A DNA stretch of 64,000 nucleotides, from contig NC_133161.1 of assembly GCF_040802235.1 (NCBI RefSeq), positions 148,171,121 through 148,235,120 on the forward strand, given 5' to 3'. Source of the DNA: Manis javanica (lineage: Eukaryota; Chordata; Mammalia; Pholidota; Manidae). A program made the translations under genes and the position numbers. Positions 46,289 through 58,329 of the stretch are shown here, in pieces (position 1 is the stretch's first letter; each line of letters opens with the position of its first letter). The notes below the pieces were generated by a model that worked only from the letters and a program-made list of their open reading frames with translations, had not been told where the DNA came from and did no database searches.

Positions 46289-46859
46289 GTTGGGGTCCTA
46301 CAGGAGCACTTCCGAGCCTGAGCTTTATACCACTGATCTAGAGGGGAGACCCCCAGGCCTCGACGCAGATGCTGCTGAGGAAGGAATGGGTGAGAATAAG
46401 GGCAGCGAAGGAGCCAGAGGCAGAGGGGGACCCGAGCGGCAGCTCCGGGGGCCCCGCACTGCATCAGGGCCCCGGCGGCGGAGCCGGCCTGATTCCCAGG
46501 TCAGCCCAGGCGGCCGTTTGGATGACTCATTAAACCACATCCTACAATCCAGTTCTCATCAGCAGTAAAAAGGGTTTGCAGGGACTCACTCTCTCTGTTT
46601 CCCGGCTCCTCCCTGGAGTGACCCAAGGCAGCAGCAGGCCGGTGACGTGTGTCTGCCTTGAAGAACCAAACCTCCCCATACGCTGAACTGAGGGACGCGG
46701 CAACGCGGGGTCCTTGCCTAAGCCATTTCCTCCAGCCCAACTCACATCGGTTAAAGATCCAGGCTCTTGATCCTCATCCTCCTACCCACTTCGTTTCTCT
46801 TGGTTGGTCTGGAGTAGGCGCATAACATTAGAGTCCCTGTAAAGCCCGGACTTGTGAAC
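46289..46859. other. unique DNA, CpG-rich at 46350-46520
   Basis: A short CpG-rich patch (ggccccggcggcggagccgg) follows the solo LTR. Frames overlap on both strands with no recognisable protein. Confidence 0.45.
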
Positions 46860-47013
46860 ACGATTCACTGCCCACCAGATGTGTGTGATCCTGAGTTAGC
46901 GCTTTGATCCATCCAAGTCTCTGTTTTCTCCTCTATAAATGAGAGTAGGGGTTGAAATGACTTGAAGGATAGTTTGGCAAAATGACAGGGTTATAACCCA
47001 AGAAAAGGGTTTA
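46860..47013 (+). repeat. MIR SINE, first part
   Basis: tgtgtgatcctgagttagcg, ccaagtctctgttttctcct, ctataaatgagagtaggggt, tgaaatgacttgaaggatag, aagaaaagggttta follow a sense MIR up to the 'aaagcgcttag' region, where a 281-bp insert interrupts it. Confidence 0.7.
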
Positions 47014-47294
47014 GCAGGGCAGGCCGTCGGGCTGGGGACGGGGCAGAGGGGCAGCGCGACTCTGAGAGCAGCCTGTCGGGGCAACGCCCGCCTCTTCTGG
47101 GAAGGCCAGTCGTTTCCTATTAAGGCTTCCAGCTGATGGGATGAGGCCCACCCCCCTTATGGAGGGCAATCTGCTTTAATATCGAAGTCCACCGATTTAG
47201 ACATTAACCTCATTTTTTAAATCTTCACTGAACTATCTAGAATACTGTTTGAACATATCTGGGCACTGTGGCCCAGCCAAGTTGACACATAAAA
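47014..47294 (+). repeat. local duplication 3, inserted copy
   Basis: This 281-bp block matches 49170-49450 with only three substitutions and no indel (about 99%), at an offset of exactly 2,156 bp in the same orientation. It is a fragment of the element at 49038-49462 and is embedded in a MIR, so this is the derived copy. There is no poly(A) tail or target duplication. The right junction is complex, as described in the next entry. Confidence 0.95.
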
Positions 47295-47334
47295 GTACTC
47301 AACTTGGCGACTGACACATTTTTTAAGTACTCAA
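47276..47334 (+). other. complex junction of duplication 3
   Basis: GCCAAGTTGA (47276-47285) is followed by its exact reverse complement TCAACTTGGC (47299-47308). TGACACAT ... AGTACTCAA also occurs twice in direct orientation (47283-47302 and 47312-47334). The second copy belongs to the interrupted MIR. Microhomology, a short filler and a fold-back are the marks of replication-based template switching. Confidence 0.8.
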
Positions 47335-47350
47335 GAAATGTTGCCTATTA
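47309..47350 (+). repeat. MIR SINE, second part
   Basis: ctgacacatttttt, aagtactcaagaaatgttgc matches the MIR tail 'ctggcacatagtaagcgctcaataaatgttgg'. It resumes the MIR interrupted at 47013. Confidence 0.65.
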
Positions 47351-48054
47351 TATTTATAAGTTAATGTTTTAAATTTATTTTTATACTTTATTATAATTTT
47401 GATCCTTGCTGCAGAAATGAATGGCTCTTATTTCTTTTTAAACACATTCTTTCAGCACTGATATCAGCTCATGCCCCAAACTCGCCTCTGCTGTCGGTTA
47501 ATGCCCAGACCCCCCTTCAGCCGCACCAGCTAATGCCTCGCATCCCTCTCCACATGCACCGGGTGCAGGAAAACACAGCACTAAAATTCTGGGGCGAAGA
47601 TTGAAACTGGGCTATTGTCAGAACATAGAAAATAAAGAAAATCCTATTGTATAAAGGAAGAAACAAGTTTTACAATGTGTGTGCGTCCTAGAAGGGGGTG
47701 CGAGAGTAGGCAAATCAATACCTTGCAAATGGCCAGCACTCGAGAGGTTGGCGGGTCATCACGTGCAGAGACAGAGGGAATGAGCAGGTTTTAGAAGCAC
47801 GCTTTCCAGGAACACGTCAACAGGCGCAGATGGTGCCCCCGAAGGACCGCTTAGCTAAGTGACCATCAAGAACGTAGAGACATTGTAACAAAGGACTATA
47901 GACAGGATGCTATGGTTACTTCCTGCTGTAGGTGATTGTCTCCAATGCCCCCCCAGCTCCCTGCACATTTAGGCTGATGCTTTTGAATGACATTGGAGGG
48001 AAGCAATTTGCACATAAATGGCAGAGAGGATGATGTGTGACACGAGCCCATCAC
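47351..48054. other. unique intergenic DNA
   Basis: AT-rich at 47360-47410, otherwise mixed. Nothing is recognised. Confidence 0.5.
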
Positions 48055-48235
48055 TGACCCCTAACGTGCCAAGCTAAGCAGGTACATTCATACCTCATTT
48101 CATTTTCACAACAGTCCTATGAGATGGAGAGAGTTTAACACTCCGATTTTTTTAATGTGGTCAGAAAAGCTAAATGGGTTTGCCTATGTTCACATAGCTA
48201 GAAATCTTTAGATGTGGGCTGCAAACCTGGCTTGT
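48055..48235 (-). repeat. MIR SINE (antisense)
   Basis: cgtgccaagctaagcaggta, cctcatttcattttcacaac, agtcctatgagatggagaga, gtttgcctatgttcacatag follow antisense MIR order. Confidence 0.7.
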
Positions 48236-49037
48236 CAGAGAGGAAGAAAAGATACAAGAAATCTGCCTGTTAAAGTATACAGCACAGAGTGCTGGAAATA
48301 AACCACTCATAAGAGGATTTTGAAAGATCCCAGCCACAGAGGAAAGGAAAAGAAACCTTTGTACCCTTAGAAATACAGATTAGAGTTGAGACTCTTTCGT
48401 AGTTTATTCTGAAAATGCTGAAAACATAAAACGACACCACAGTTCTCAGAAAAGTCCCCCAGCCCCACAGGAGGGAGAGACTCGTGAAGGTCACTGATGA
48501 CTCCTGACCTCAGAGGAGTGGGCCTCCAGTCGGAGGGACGTATGCCTCTCCTGGACAGCATGTCCATCCGGGAGAAGCTGGACAGTCTACCAAGCTTACG
48601 AACCCCGCAAGGGTACAAGTAACACACTCAGGAGACGCTGTCATTGTGGAACTAAGTAAATTGGAGGTCATGCTGACACATCACTTCCTGTTGGCAGTCA
48701 GAGCTTTAAGACGAACAGTATGTGGGCAGGTGAATTTTTAGCTACACACCTGGTGTGAGCAAGGGTTGGTTCCCTGAACCATGACTAATGCCAGGACAAC
48801 GAGCACTTTGAAACAGAGTAAAAAGAAAACCGAACAAATACATAAAGCACTGTGTTCACACTCTGTGGAGGAAACCAGATGAATTACCGTTGCCCTAAAA
48901 GCCACTCATTACATAACTAAGCAATACCGGGGAGACGCAGCTATAGGATCTGAGAACCAACTCCAGAAACCCCAAAACCAATTCAGAAAACTCATCCCTA
49001 AGACTCTTCCTCTAGAGCCACTCTCAGGACCAACATC
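48236..49037. other. unique intergenic DNA
   Basis: No gene or repeat is recognised. Frames on - up to 86 codons are not protein-like. Confidence 0.5.
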
Positions 49038-49462
49038 TGTGTTAGTCGGGGTTCTCCAGAGAGACAGACCCAACAGGATGCGCATACACGCTCTGAAAAA
49101 GAGAGAGAAGATCGTCTACCTCAGGGAATCGTCTCGTGAGCTGGTGGCGGCTCCGAGCGTCCAGAATCCGCAGGGCAGGCCGTCGGGCTGGGGATGGGGC
49201 AGAGGGGCAGCGCGACTCTGAGAGCAGCCTGTCGGGGCAACGCCCGCCTCTTCTGGGAAGGCCAGTCGTTTCCTATTAAGGCTTCCAGCTGATGGGATGA
49301 GGCCCACCCCCCTTACGGAGGGCAATCTGCTTTAATATCGAAGTCCACTGATTTAGACATTAACCTCATTTTTTAAATCTTCACTGAACTATCTAGAATA
49401 CTGTTTGAACATATCTGGGCACTGTGGCCCAGCCAAGTTGACACATAAAATTAACCGTCACA
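49038..49462 (-). repeat. ancient interspersed element, source of duplication 3
   Basis: It starts tgtgttagtcggggttctcc (agagagacagacccaacagg follows) and ends cacataaaattaaccgtcac plus A. These are the ends of a relic that is widespread in mammals and has TG...CA termini. Read on -, it begins 'tgacggttaattttatgtgt'. I do not name the family with confidence. The block 49170-49450 is the part copied to 47014-47294. Confidence 0.75.
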
Positions 49463-49559
49463 AAAGCTAACAGTTTTTCCAATGTGTTCGACTTATTTAA
49501 AAGTTTTATGATTCTAACATAGTGTAAGGAAAAGATTTTGTGTAAGTACTTGGAAAATT

Positions 49560-49960
49560 ACTCTGTATTTTCCTAGTGTGGTGGGAAAAACGGTGAGCCC
49601 CCAGCCCCAGATGTGAGCATCCTAATCCCTGGAACCTGATTCTCATTAATTCAAGTAGCAACAAGGACCTTAGGATGAGTTACCCAGGTGAGCCAGTGTA
49701 TCCACAAGTATTCTTACAGAGAGAGGCGGGCGAGTCGGGGAGGGCGAAGCAGGCGTGTGGAGCTGCCGAGGGGCTGCAAGACGTTCACGCTGGGGGTCTG
49801 GGAGGCGGAGGAGGCCGCCGAGGAACGCAGACGCCTCTAGAAGCTGCAAAACCCCACGCCCTTCAGAAGGGACCCGCCAGCCCTGCCAAGACCTTGACCT
49901 GACCCCAGAGACTAATTTTCGACCTACGGGTTGTAAGGTAATAGATTTGTTTTAATTTTT
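49560..49960 (+). repeat. MaLR/MLT1-like LTR relic
   Basis: ccccagatgtgagcatccta, atccctggaacctg, gtattcttacagagagaggc, gggacccgccagccctgcca, agaccttgacctgaccccag, agacta follow the order of MLT1-type LTRs ('atgttgaagtcctaacccc ... gtgtccttataagaag ... ccctgccaacaccttgatt'). The CpG-rich middle diverges. Confidence 0.5.
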
Positions 49961-51579
49961 TTTATTTAAATCACTAGCTTGTGGCCATGTTACAGCAGTA
50001 AGAGGAAAGGAACACACCTAGTGATGTGAAATCCTTAGTTGCTAGGATGGTGATCTCTTGAGAGGAAGAGAAGGGAAAAGATGTGTGTGTGTGTGAGTGG
50101 GAAGGAGGGCAAGAGAAATAAATACTGTCGTCCGAAAAAGCCCTTGAATAAATGTCTAAAATGAACATACTAAACATAGCTACTCGAGAAAGCAGAACTT
50201 CAGTGACAGGAGTGAGTATATTGGGGGTTGCTCTACATTCTAAATTGTGTCATACAATATGCCATTAATCCATGCACATGTATATTATCTTGATTAGAAC
50301 AAAACTAAATTAAAAGTTTACCGACATTAAGCTCTGAAAGAATTAGTAGAGGACATAGTCCAAACAGAAAAACGAACTGAAATCAGGAAGATAGATCATA
50401 AACAAGGGCAAATGGAGAAGCTAAGGCAGCCTAAATATGACAGTCAGTCATCTGGAACGTGAATCCCAGATGATCTCGATATAGATGACGGCAAGGGAAG
50501 ACAATAGAAATAACTCCTTCTAAGGTTCTTGGTGTTGTTTCGGTCATGGTGAGCTATAAATACTGATTAGCTCTAAATATTAAAGTCTATGTAAAAATTA
50601 AAGGTGTATAGTAACATTTTTAGGATTACTACTAACAAGAGGAATAGGATGTAATCCTTGCACAAATAACTAAAATCTGGGGTGGACAGAACTATCTAAA
50701 GGTGTGTGAGAGAAACTAAAAGGAGGTAAGACTCTGGTGATGGGTTGAAATTTGGAAAAATAACAGTACTGGGCTTGTTTCCTGTTTTCCCTGCCTTGAG
50801 TCTCAGTAAAATCCTAGCCTGGGTGACCCAAGGCATCCGAACTCCTCCAGCCAATCTTCCATCTTCCTGACTTGAAGAGCCAGAAAAGATAGCCGGGAAA
50901 GTCGCTGGGAAGTGAGAGAGGAGATTCCTAAAACCCGGGGGCAGGGAGTGGGCCAAATGCTGTGTGCAACCTTTGACATCTCTGGCTGTCCCCAGACCAT
51001 CCGTGTGCAGGGCAGAGACCAGGCAGTTCAGTAAGGATAAAGAACGGGACTGGGACTTGATTTGCCTCCCAAGGAGCAAGGCTGGCAGGTGGGGGCGCAC
51101 CACGCCCACTGTGGGCAAAAACAGGAAGAAGAAAAAATGCTCGTTAGAGGAATACGGTAACAGAAGGCATGGTCCACACAAACAACATTTACAACATGTA
51201 GGATTCAGTCCCAAACTTCTCAATTTATGAATACACAGGACAATGTGACCGTTTTTGGGAGGAAAAACATCCAATGGAGACCAACCCAAAGATGACTGAG
51301 GTGTTAGAAATAGTAAATTTTGAACTATTCTCAATTACGTAAAAAACATGTGCTTACATGAAAACAGGAAATATCAGAAAAATGACACTAACTTCTAAAA
51401 TGTAAACCTTAGAATGAAGATGTGTGTAAAAAGTCACTGGATGTCCTCAATAGCCAGGTGAAGAAGTCAGTGGACTTAAATATAAATCAATAGAAATTAT
51501 TCAATGTGCTTTTTAAAAAACTTAGATGACCCAAGCCTCAGGGACAGTATCAAAGTCTAACATAAATGCAACTGGAATC
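49961..51579. other. unique or unassignable DNA
   Basis: AT-rich at 50200-50700. The stretch 51180-51520 (aatgacactaacttctaaaa, atgtcctcaatagccaggtg) is reminiscent of old LINE sequence but cannot be assigned. The 212-codon - frame at 50696-51334 has no known domain and no splice or promoter context. Confidence 0.4.
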
Positions 51580-51984
51580 TGTCAAAAGTTCAGAAAGAGC
51601 TTAAGTAAAACCAGTGAATCACCAACCTAGAAGTTTACTGTACACACACCAGAAAGACGGTCCCCAAACCTGGAGTGACTGCCCCACGCGTGGAATGGGG
51701 TAGTGTGCTATAAAGCAGCTTATCTAGTAAGGAGAGGGCTGTGTATTCCCCACTGTGACTGGTTGGAGTATTACAATTAATTGTAGGGAATTGGCCCGTG
51801 GTTGCCTCCTATCAACCTTGGGAAACAAGTTTTGCTTATGACTTCCAGAGGTATAAATGAGAAATGACCCATGCCAAGGTAGTCTTGCAAAATAAGTCAA
51901 ATTAAGCTTTGCTTATATGACTGAACTGGTTCTGTCTGCTCAGGAAACTCCAAGGGTGGTCTCAGTTTGTCTCTTATTTGAACA
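51580..51984 (-). mobile_element. ERV 3' LTR
   Basis: Read on -, this 405-bp LTR starts TGTTCAAATAAGAG at 51984, directly after a polypurine tract (+ strand ttccccccctctt, 51986-51998). It ends TTTTGACA at 51580. The poly(A) signal is the variant AGTAAA (+ strand 51634-51639). It shares most of its length with the LTR at 38391-38785. It is the 3' LTR of the adjoining ERV remnant; no 5' LTR was found. Confidence 0.85.
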
Positions 51985-53660
51985 ATTCCCCCCCTCTTAG
52001 CATACCAAGCTAGGATGGCATCATTCTCAGGTACCACCGCTGATGTAGTCAGGACAAGAATGACATGCTCACCGTTTCTACCAGCTGAGCCATCAGGCGG
52101 GAGGGCCGTGTGGGGGCCAGGCGGTCCCCGTCGTCAGCATCTATGTGGTCATTGCTCATGTCATCCAGTTGTCCGATCCTGATGGATACTGTTTGGCATG
52201 TGAGTGCTGCTGACAGGTATTTAAAACCCACGGGAGCACACAACACCCTAGAGAGGTGAATGTGGGGTGACTATCAGGAGAATAATAGCTAAGGGTTGAA
52301 AAATTCTCCAGAGCAGAGATTCCCAGGGGCCAAGACTTGAAAAACTACATAACGGGTTATAACCAGATTCAGGTTTTACCTTTGTAAGACGATCTACAAT
52401 TATTTTGGATTATGTACAATTGGATTCAAATTGTTAAGTTAGTTACATAGGCACAGCATGCTGTATCGGCAACATATCCTCAGATTACTTAGGATGGGAT
52501 GAAGTAAGGGTGTTTTATTTCAGGGGGCGTTGTGCAGGGGAGCGTCCACCTAAATTAGACATCTTGTATGGCATGAGCGATCAGGTACTTTAATGAGAGG
52601 CATTTCTACGGAAATAAGACCAAAGGTTAATAGTTCAAGTAAATTACAAATTCAGTTTCTAAGTCTGGAGAGCAGGCGGTTGAAGATCCCGAGCGTTGAG
52701 CTTGCGGCTTCTCCCGGTGGCGGAATGAGGGCGGCAGCTTGGGCCTGAGGGATTTCCCTGGCCTGCGCTGGACCGTCCTTGATGTCGTCACGCCCCACAT
52801 AGGGACGGGCGTGAAGGTTGTCCGTACGTGATGTATTGCGGGTTTTTTCTGAGTTTACAAGTAGGTAACACCTCAAGGATAGTTAATAGGATTACAATCT
52901 GATAATGGATACATTATAGCTTTCCAATGAGATACAATTTTTTTAGTCATCCTATTTCTATCACATGTATTTACAGTGAACCTGACCTGTAAAATAAGCC
53001 TCGCCTATTGGACTTGGCTCAGTTAGCGCCATAAATGAAGATTAGTAATTCTGTGCATATTCTCAAAGTGTGGGTAATATCCAAGGGGATTTATTGACTC
53101 TATAAGTCAATCTTAATCCTCTGAAAATTTTTGGTGATAAGGAATCTCAGATTAGACCTTTACAGCCTCTTTAGGCTCAGAAACCACGCGCAGGACGTGG
53201 CCACCTGATTCCTGCTACCAGGAGAACAGATCCTTATCACTTACGTAAATACGTATGTTGTCATGAGAAGAATACTGAGAGTTTCTGAATTCCGGAGGGA
53301 TCAGATAGGGAGAAAAAAGTATTTCAACTTTGGTTACAAAGGTACACTTAACTAAATTGCTGTAAGCTATAGATAACTTAAAAGAGCAGAGAAAAAGGGG
53401 TCCTTTAAGTCTGGAAAACAAGACACTGAAGAACCAGCAATGTTTTCAAAGTCCTAACAAGTTCTAATCATCTTCATCAGGCCACTTAGTTCCCCTGCAA
53501 CTCCTGTTCTGCATCGTCCTGGGTGAGCAGCTTTGTGAGCCAGTTTTCTACTGGTTCTCACTATTTAACTCTTACCCAGTTCAGTGGTCTGATCTTGGTG
53601 ATCAGAAACCTGCGCTTGTCAAGAGGCCTTTCCATGAATCTCAAAGATGAAGCACTTACA
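51985..53660 (-). mobile_element. ERV internal remnant, 3' (env side), truncated
   Basis: The region upstream of the polypurine tract on the - strand should hold the env end of a provirus. It contains only short broken frames (for example 52652-52876 and 52049-52246, about 65-75 codons) with stops between them and no full domain. No gag, protease or reverse-transcriptase motif was found, and the 5' LTR is missing, so the element is 5'-truncated and non-functional. The 5' limit near 53660 is a guess. Confidence 0.55.
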
Positions 53661-55309
53661 TAAAAGCATCAGAGTAAAACAGTAACTGCAGGTGACAAAA
53701 CACTTAAAAACAGCCATAGTTAAAGATCTGGGAAGAGCTCACATACGCACAGAAAATGATACAATTGACAAGTAAATGTGGTTTATTTTCATGGTGTACA
53801 ATCCTTCCAGATAATAGCTGGAGTTATGACAACATTATACCAGGATATATAGGCAGACTTTTAGGCATTTCATATAATTTCTGAATAACACAGACCCTAT
53901 ATAATATGATCTAAGAAGGTTAGACATCACTCTGCTTGACAATGTTCCCCATGTAGATAAATCAAATAAGCCCGAATTAACATTTGTGGGCTTTTGTTTT
54001 TGTTTTGCTGCAGTAAGAATTTGATTTGGGAAAGTTAAAAATGTCAAAACATTTGATCAAATGAAATCATGGAAACAATACCTCGTTGTCACTTTGGTTG
54101 AATAGATAAAAAGATTTCAAAGGCACATACACAAAGTTGTGTATTCTATGTGTTTAAAAAACAAAACCCAAACTTGGCTCATTAGCTCTTTTAATTAATT
54201 GAAACAGATTCAGAAAATAAGCTAGGGGAATTTATTGTCAGTGGATATAAACTGCAGGAAGCACATGTGATCTAACAAGCCTTCCCAGTGATTCTGATAG
54301 AGTGTGAGATCCCTGCTGTCAATGGAAATGTGGCATCACATACAAGGTAAGCATAGAAGATTTTGCCATGTCTCTTCACCTCTAAGCTCTATACTTGTGA
54401 CATTTAATAACAGACAATAAGGAATTTGGGCTGGTTGAAGTAGATTTCAGATAGTTAGTGTGGACTATACATTTGCATGAACTATAGCATAAATAATGCT
54501 GCTATAAGACTCCAGCATAAAAGTGTAGCATAGAGTTTTAGATGGAATGTTCTCCCAGCCTCTACCTGCAATATAGCATTATTACGGCACCCTGAGGACC
54601 ACTAGCTCTGTTAGCCTTAGGAGGCGGCAGCGTCTGGAGGCAGCCTGATCTAGAGTGAACAGCAAGGCCGGGCAAGCCACGGTGGTACTCCTTCGAGGGG
54701 CTTTGCGAGATTGCTTGTCAGCAGGTGTGAATCAAGCAGAGGGTTATGGAGAGGCCCACGTAGTAAGGACAGCAGACTGGCTCAGAGGCACACAGAAGAC
54801 ACCCACTGGGAGGGATCAGAAATAGCTGGCACGACTTTTTGTTGGGAGAGAACACAATGGAGGATTGTCAAGTTCCTGCTTGAGCTCACAGAAGGTTCGG
54901 GGTCATGTAAAATATGGCAGTAGGGCAAACACGTGTCTTTATTTGGTGTGGCCAAGTAACATTTGGGCTTCAAAGGTCTGCATGTGGCAAAGGACTGGTC
55001 AAGTGATAGGAAAAGATGGTGGAAAAAATTCAAAGGCTGACAGTTTTGCTGCGTCTGCAAATGTTAACATGCCAACTGTAAATGCTGGCTACAGCATTGC
55101 TCATTATGGGACAGAAGAGGATGTAGCATTTCCATGTCAGTCTGTTGACCCTTTATAGCCCTGGAGGGATAAGGAGAACAAGACTTCCAGCTGCAGCTCG
55201 CTCGAGGGTCAGGGGTGAGAACGCAACAGGGACACGGGCATCCCTGGAGGCACGAGGCGGCACGGGGCTGTAGCTGGGATCTGGTGCGGGGATCAGGCAG
55301 ATCAGGGAC
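53661..55309. other. unique DNA, nothing recognised
   Basis: AT-rich to about 54560, then mixed. It could include more ERV or old LINE sequence, but no motif decides it. Frames stay under 100 codons. Confidence 0.45.
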
Positions 55310-55440
55310 GAAATCTCAGATTCTTGTGGCTCACCCTTCATGTGACCTTGAGTGTTTACTTACGTTCTTTGAACTTCAGTTTCCTCATGTCAAGTGGAAT
55401 AATGGCGTCCACCCACGGGATGTGATTATTGCTATTATCT
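55310..55440 (+). repeat. MIR SINE
   Basis: cttcatgtgaccttgagtgt, ttacttacgttctttgaact, tcagtttcctcatgtcaagt, ggaataatggcgtcc follow a sense MIR. Confidence 0.7.
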
Positions 55441-56105
55441 CCAACCAGTTTGACATTTTATTTTTTAGAGGAAACTTGGGAAGGTCCTTAGTTTCTGGTT
55501 TCCTCCTTCCATAGCAAGCATTACTGATAAATGCCGAGCTACAGAGAGGATAACTGGAAACAAATGAACGTCAGTCCAGAGAGGGTTCTGACCACAAAAG
55601 ATGGAGTGCAGAGAAGCACTGCGGGCCCCAAGGGCACCCCACTGCTTATGACTTGGCATGGACTTCCTTCTTTCATATTTGCCTGTCATAAAATGCAAGC
55701 CATGTATTTTACATTTGAAGGAAAACCAGTTATTTTCCTTACTGATGTTTGTAGTAGTTGCCTGGGTCATTTCTACAAACCCCGAAGACTTTGTAAAACG
55801 AGAAAGCATTTGCTCACCTACCACATTAGTGGTGAATTCATGGTTTCATGAAACTCCATCTGTCCAGGGAGGCCAAAGTAAATCTGTCTCCTTAAGGAGA
55901 AGACTCGGATTTGGGGATGCAGCTGGTACGTGCTCAGGGGAAGTCATGACTGCATACGAACACAAATCCCCTTCTGAGGGTCGTCCCTGCTGAATCCCCC
56001 GTGAAATTTTACCATATTGAGTTTCTCTCTTCCTGCACAAACACATCATGCATTACTGTGTTTCCAACTCTGTGCTTTTCATACTCAGGATTTCAAGTAT
56101 CCACA
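55441..56105. other. unique intergenic DNA
   Basis: Nothing is recognised. Overlapping frames on + and - (106, 111 and 119 codons) lack domain features. Confidence 0.45.
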
Positions 56106-56197
56106 GTCCTGCCCTTCTCCCCTTCCTCACATGTCTTCCTCTCTCTCCCTCCCTTTCTTCCCTACCTCCTCTTTTCTCCTCTCTTCCTTTCCCCCTG
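56106..56197 (+). repeat. polypyrimidine tract
   Basis: About 90 bases are almost entirely C and T, with few purines. It could adopt unusual structure, or could be mistaken for a long splice-acceptor tract, but no exon follows. Confidence 0.85.
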
Positions 56198-56214
56198 CAA
56201 TTCTTCAGTAAATT

Positions 56215-56535
56215 GCAAACTTGCTGCGAAGTTTAGGAAATGTGTTAAACACTCTCACGTACTCATTGCCCAGTTTAAGAAGTAAAAACAAAGCTCCTTG
56301 CAGACAACCCGCCTCCGATCCACTTCTCTTCTCTGCCTCCCAGAGGCAGCCGTTCCCCTCATTCCTGTGCGTGATGCCAGAATCTTACCACATATGTATG
56401 TAACTATCTACATACAGGTCGTTTTGTAGGTTTTCAAACTTTATATGCATAGTTTCATATAACTTATACCCTGCGACTTCCTTTTGTTCAAAATTTGTTT
56501 TCTTGACAAAACTTCCAATTTTTTGGTTTGCCAGG
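56215..56535 (-). repeat. old L1 3' UTR (antisense)
   Basis: actcattgcccagtttaaga, cagaggcagccgttcccctc, cttaccacatatgtatgtaa, ttttcaaactttatatgcat, gcgacttccttttgttcaaa follow the antisense order of an old L1 3' UTR ('tacccatcacccagcttaag ... agaggtaaccactatcctg ... gcgacttgctttttttgctc'). Confidence 0.65.
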
Positions 56536-58329
56536 TAGATATTTAAAAGCCACCACACTTTCCTAACATAACACTGCACTGACCCGAACTAGAAGTATCA
56601 AAACGCTTCATTAAATCGTGTCCATGTGTGAGGACAGGAGAGGCCACTGAACCCCCGAAGGCTGACAGACAAGAAGAGAACCATCCGGGGCATTGTGGGC
56701 TCAGGTGACCCCAGCCAGCGGGCAGACGCAGCCCACACTTGGCTGCAGGCTGGTTCCAGCATGTCCAGGTACCAAGAGCCCAGGCAGGAGAAAGCCCTGG
56801 AACTGCGTTTTCAGGAGGTGACAGCATGGGAACAAGCCTGGCTAGTGCGGGGGGTGGGAGGTGTGACCGAGTCAGGGTGGGAGGCTGGTCAGGGCCTGTG
56901 GGCTCCGGCCGGAGGGCCATACATGCTCAGGAATGGGGGACGTCCAAGGAACCTCTAAGAAGACGCATGTGTCGGCCAGGAGGTGGGAAATAAGAGTGGG
57001 CTCCGGCCGCCCATGCTCTGAACTCACCCTCAGCATCCTGGGCAGCCCCTGACCGTGTAGGTTTTCTCCCTTGCCAGGAACAGTGCAAAGCTTTGAGGGG
57101 CTCGGACGCAGGGTACGGGCTCCATCCGGCTGTCACAGCTGGGCTTCCTCCCAGGGTGTCCCCATTAGGGCAGCCGTTTGGGTACCAGTGGGAAGTACAG
57201 GGCTTCCAGCAGGCCCTGGGGAGGGGTTGACATCAGAGGGCCAGGGGCCGGGCACCCTGGAATCCCTCTTACACCCAGTTTACCTTGAGAGGTTCCCAGG
57301 AGATGAAGGAGGCCAGGAAACTGCCGGAGAAGAGATGTGGCCCTGCCGGGGTTTCCTGAGACCCTCCAGCCACCAGAAGCAGTGTGCGTATTAGGCTGGG
57401 AGCAGCCCTTCCCCCACGCCTGGGGGACAGTGTTCATTTCTGTTCTAAACCCTTTCCCTGTACCCGTGCATCCAATGGTTCTGATCGTCACTGCCACCTC
57501 CGGTTCACACCAGAGACCTAGAATGACAAGAACAGTCCACCCAGAGCCACGTGGAGGGACAGAGGCGTCTCTCCCTGCCCCACGGCCCACGACAGCCAGG
57601 CTTCTGCCCCTCCAGGCTGCCATCCCCACGCGCCCAGGGCGTCTCTGTGTTCTGACTTTCAGAAATTGTTCAGCATTGCTCATGCGCTTCTGACATTCTT
57701 CCTTGTTTCCTAAAAGTGTTATTCATTTATTCTTTAAAAATATCATCTGTCCCCCTTTGGGTGGGCCGGGAGAGGCAGAGGAAGGATGAATTGGGGGCGT
57801 ACCTTTGCCTGCCATGCTGGGAGACTACAGGGGTTCTGACATGAAACAAAGATCTGAGTATGTCACCCACGGTCATCAAAACAATAGAAGCACGAGAAGG
57901 AATCGGGCCAATCCCACCCTGACAAGGAGAAGCTGGAAATGAGCCAGGGTTTCTTCTCGGTGTGACTTGGTTGGTTCTGTCTTATGTCAGTATGAACAAT
58001 AAGGAGGGACTTGAATTTGTTATAATTACCTGATGACCTGAAACAGAAATATTAACTCCTTGGAGGGTAAAGCATTTTCCCTGTAAAACCATCCTGTCAT
58101 ACAGGGACTTGCTTCACCATGTACATATGTTATTATTTTAAAGTTCAAAGAGGATTTGCAACATTTAGTTTTTGTCAGAGACGGATGAAGCCTGAACATA
58201 CCAGTTACTCCAGGGATTACAGGTCCTTACAATCAGCAGTTTCACCAGGAAGTCCGCCAGATTTACATCCTAATTATGGGTCTCAACTGACCTGGCAATG
58301 ATGGGCTTCCTCGCCTCCCTCCGCCGTAG
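56536..58329. other. unique intergenic DNA
   Basis: GC-rich at 56640-57660 with shadow frames on both strands (172 codons on - at 57165-57683, 118 on + at 57337-57693). No exon or repeat is recognised. Confidence 0.5.

Noticed and set aside
50696..51334. 212-codon antisense frame as a gene
   Set aside because: No recognisable domain, no promoter or splice context, and it lies in sequence that looks like decayed repeat.
53661..54700. 5' LTR of the ERV at 51.6 kb
   Set aside because: I searched on the - strand for the LTR blocks (cccaaggttgat, ccaattccctac, ttttgaca). Only a chance tgtcaaaac at 54040-54050 turned up.
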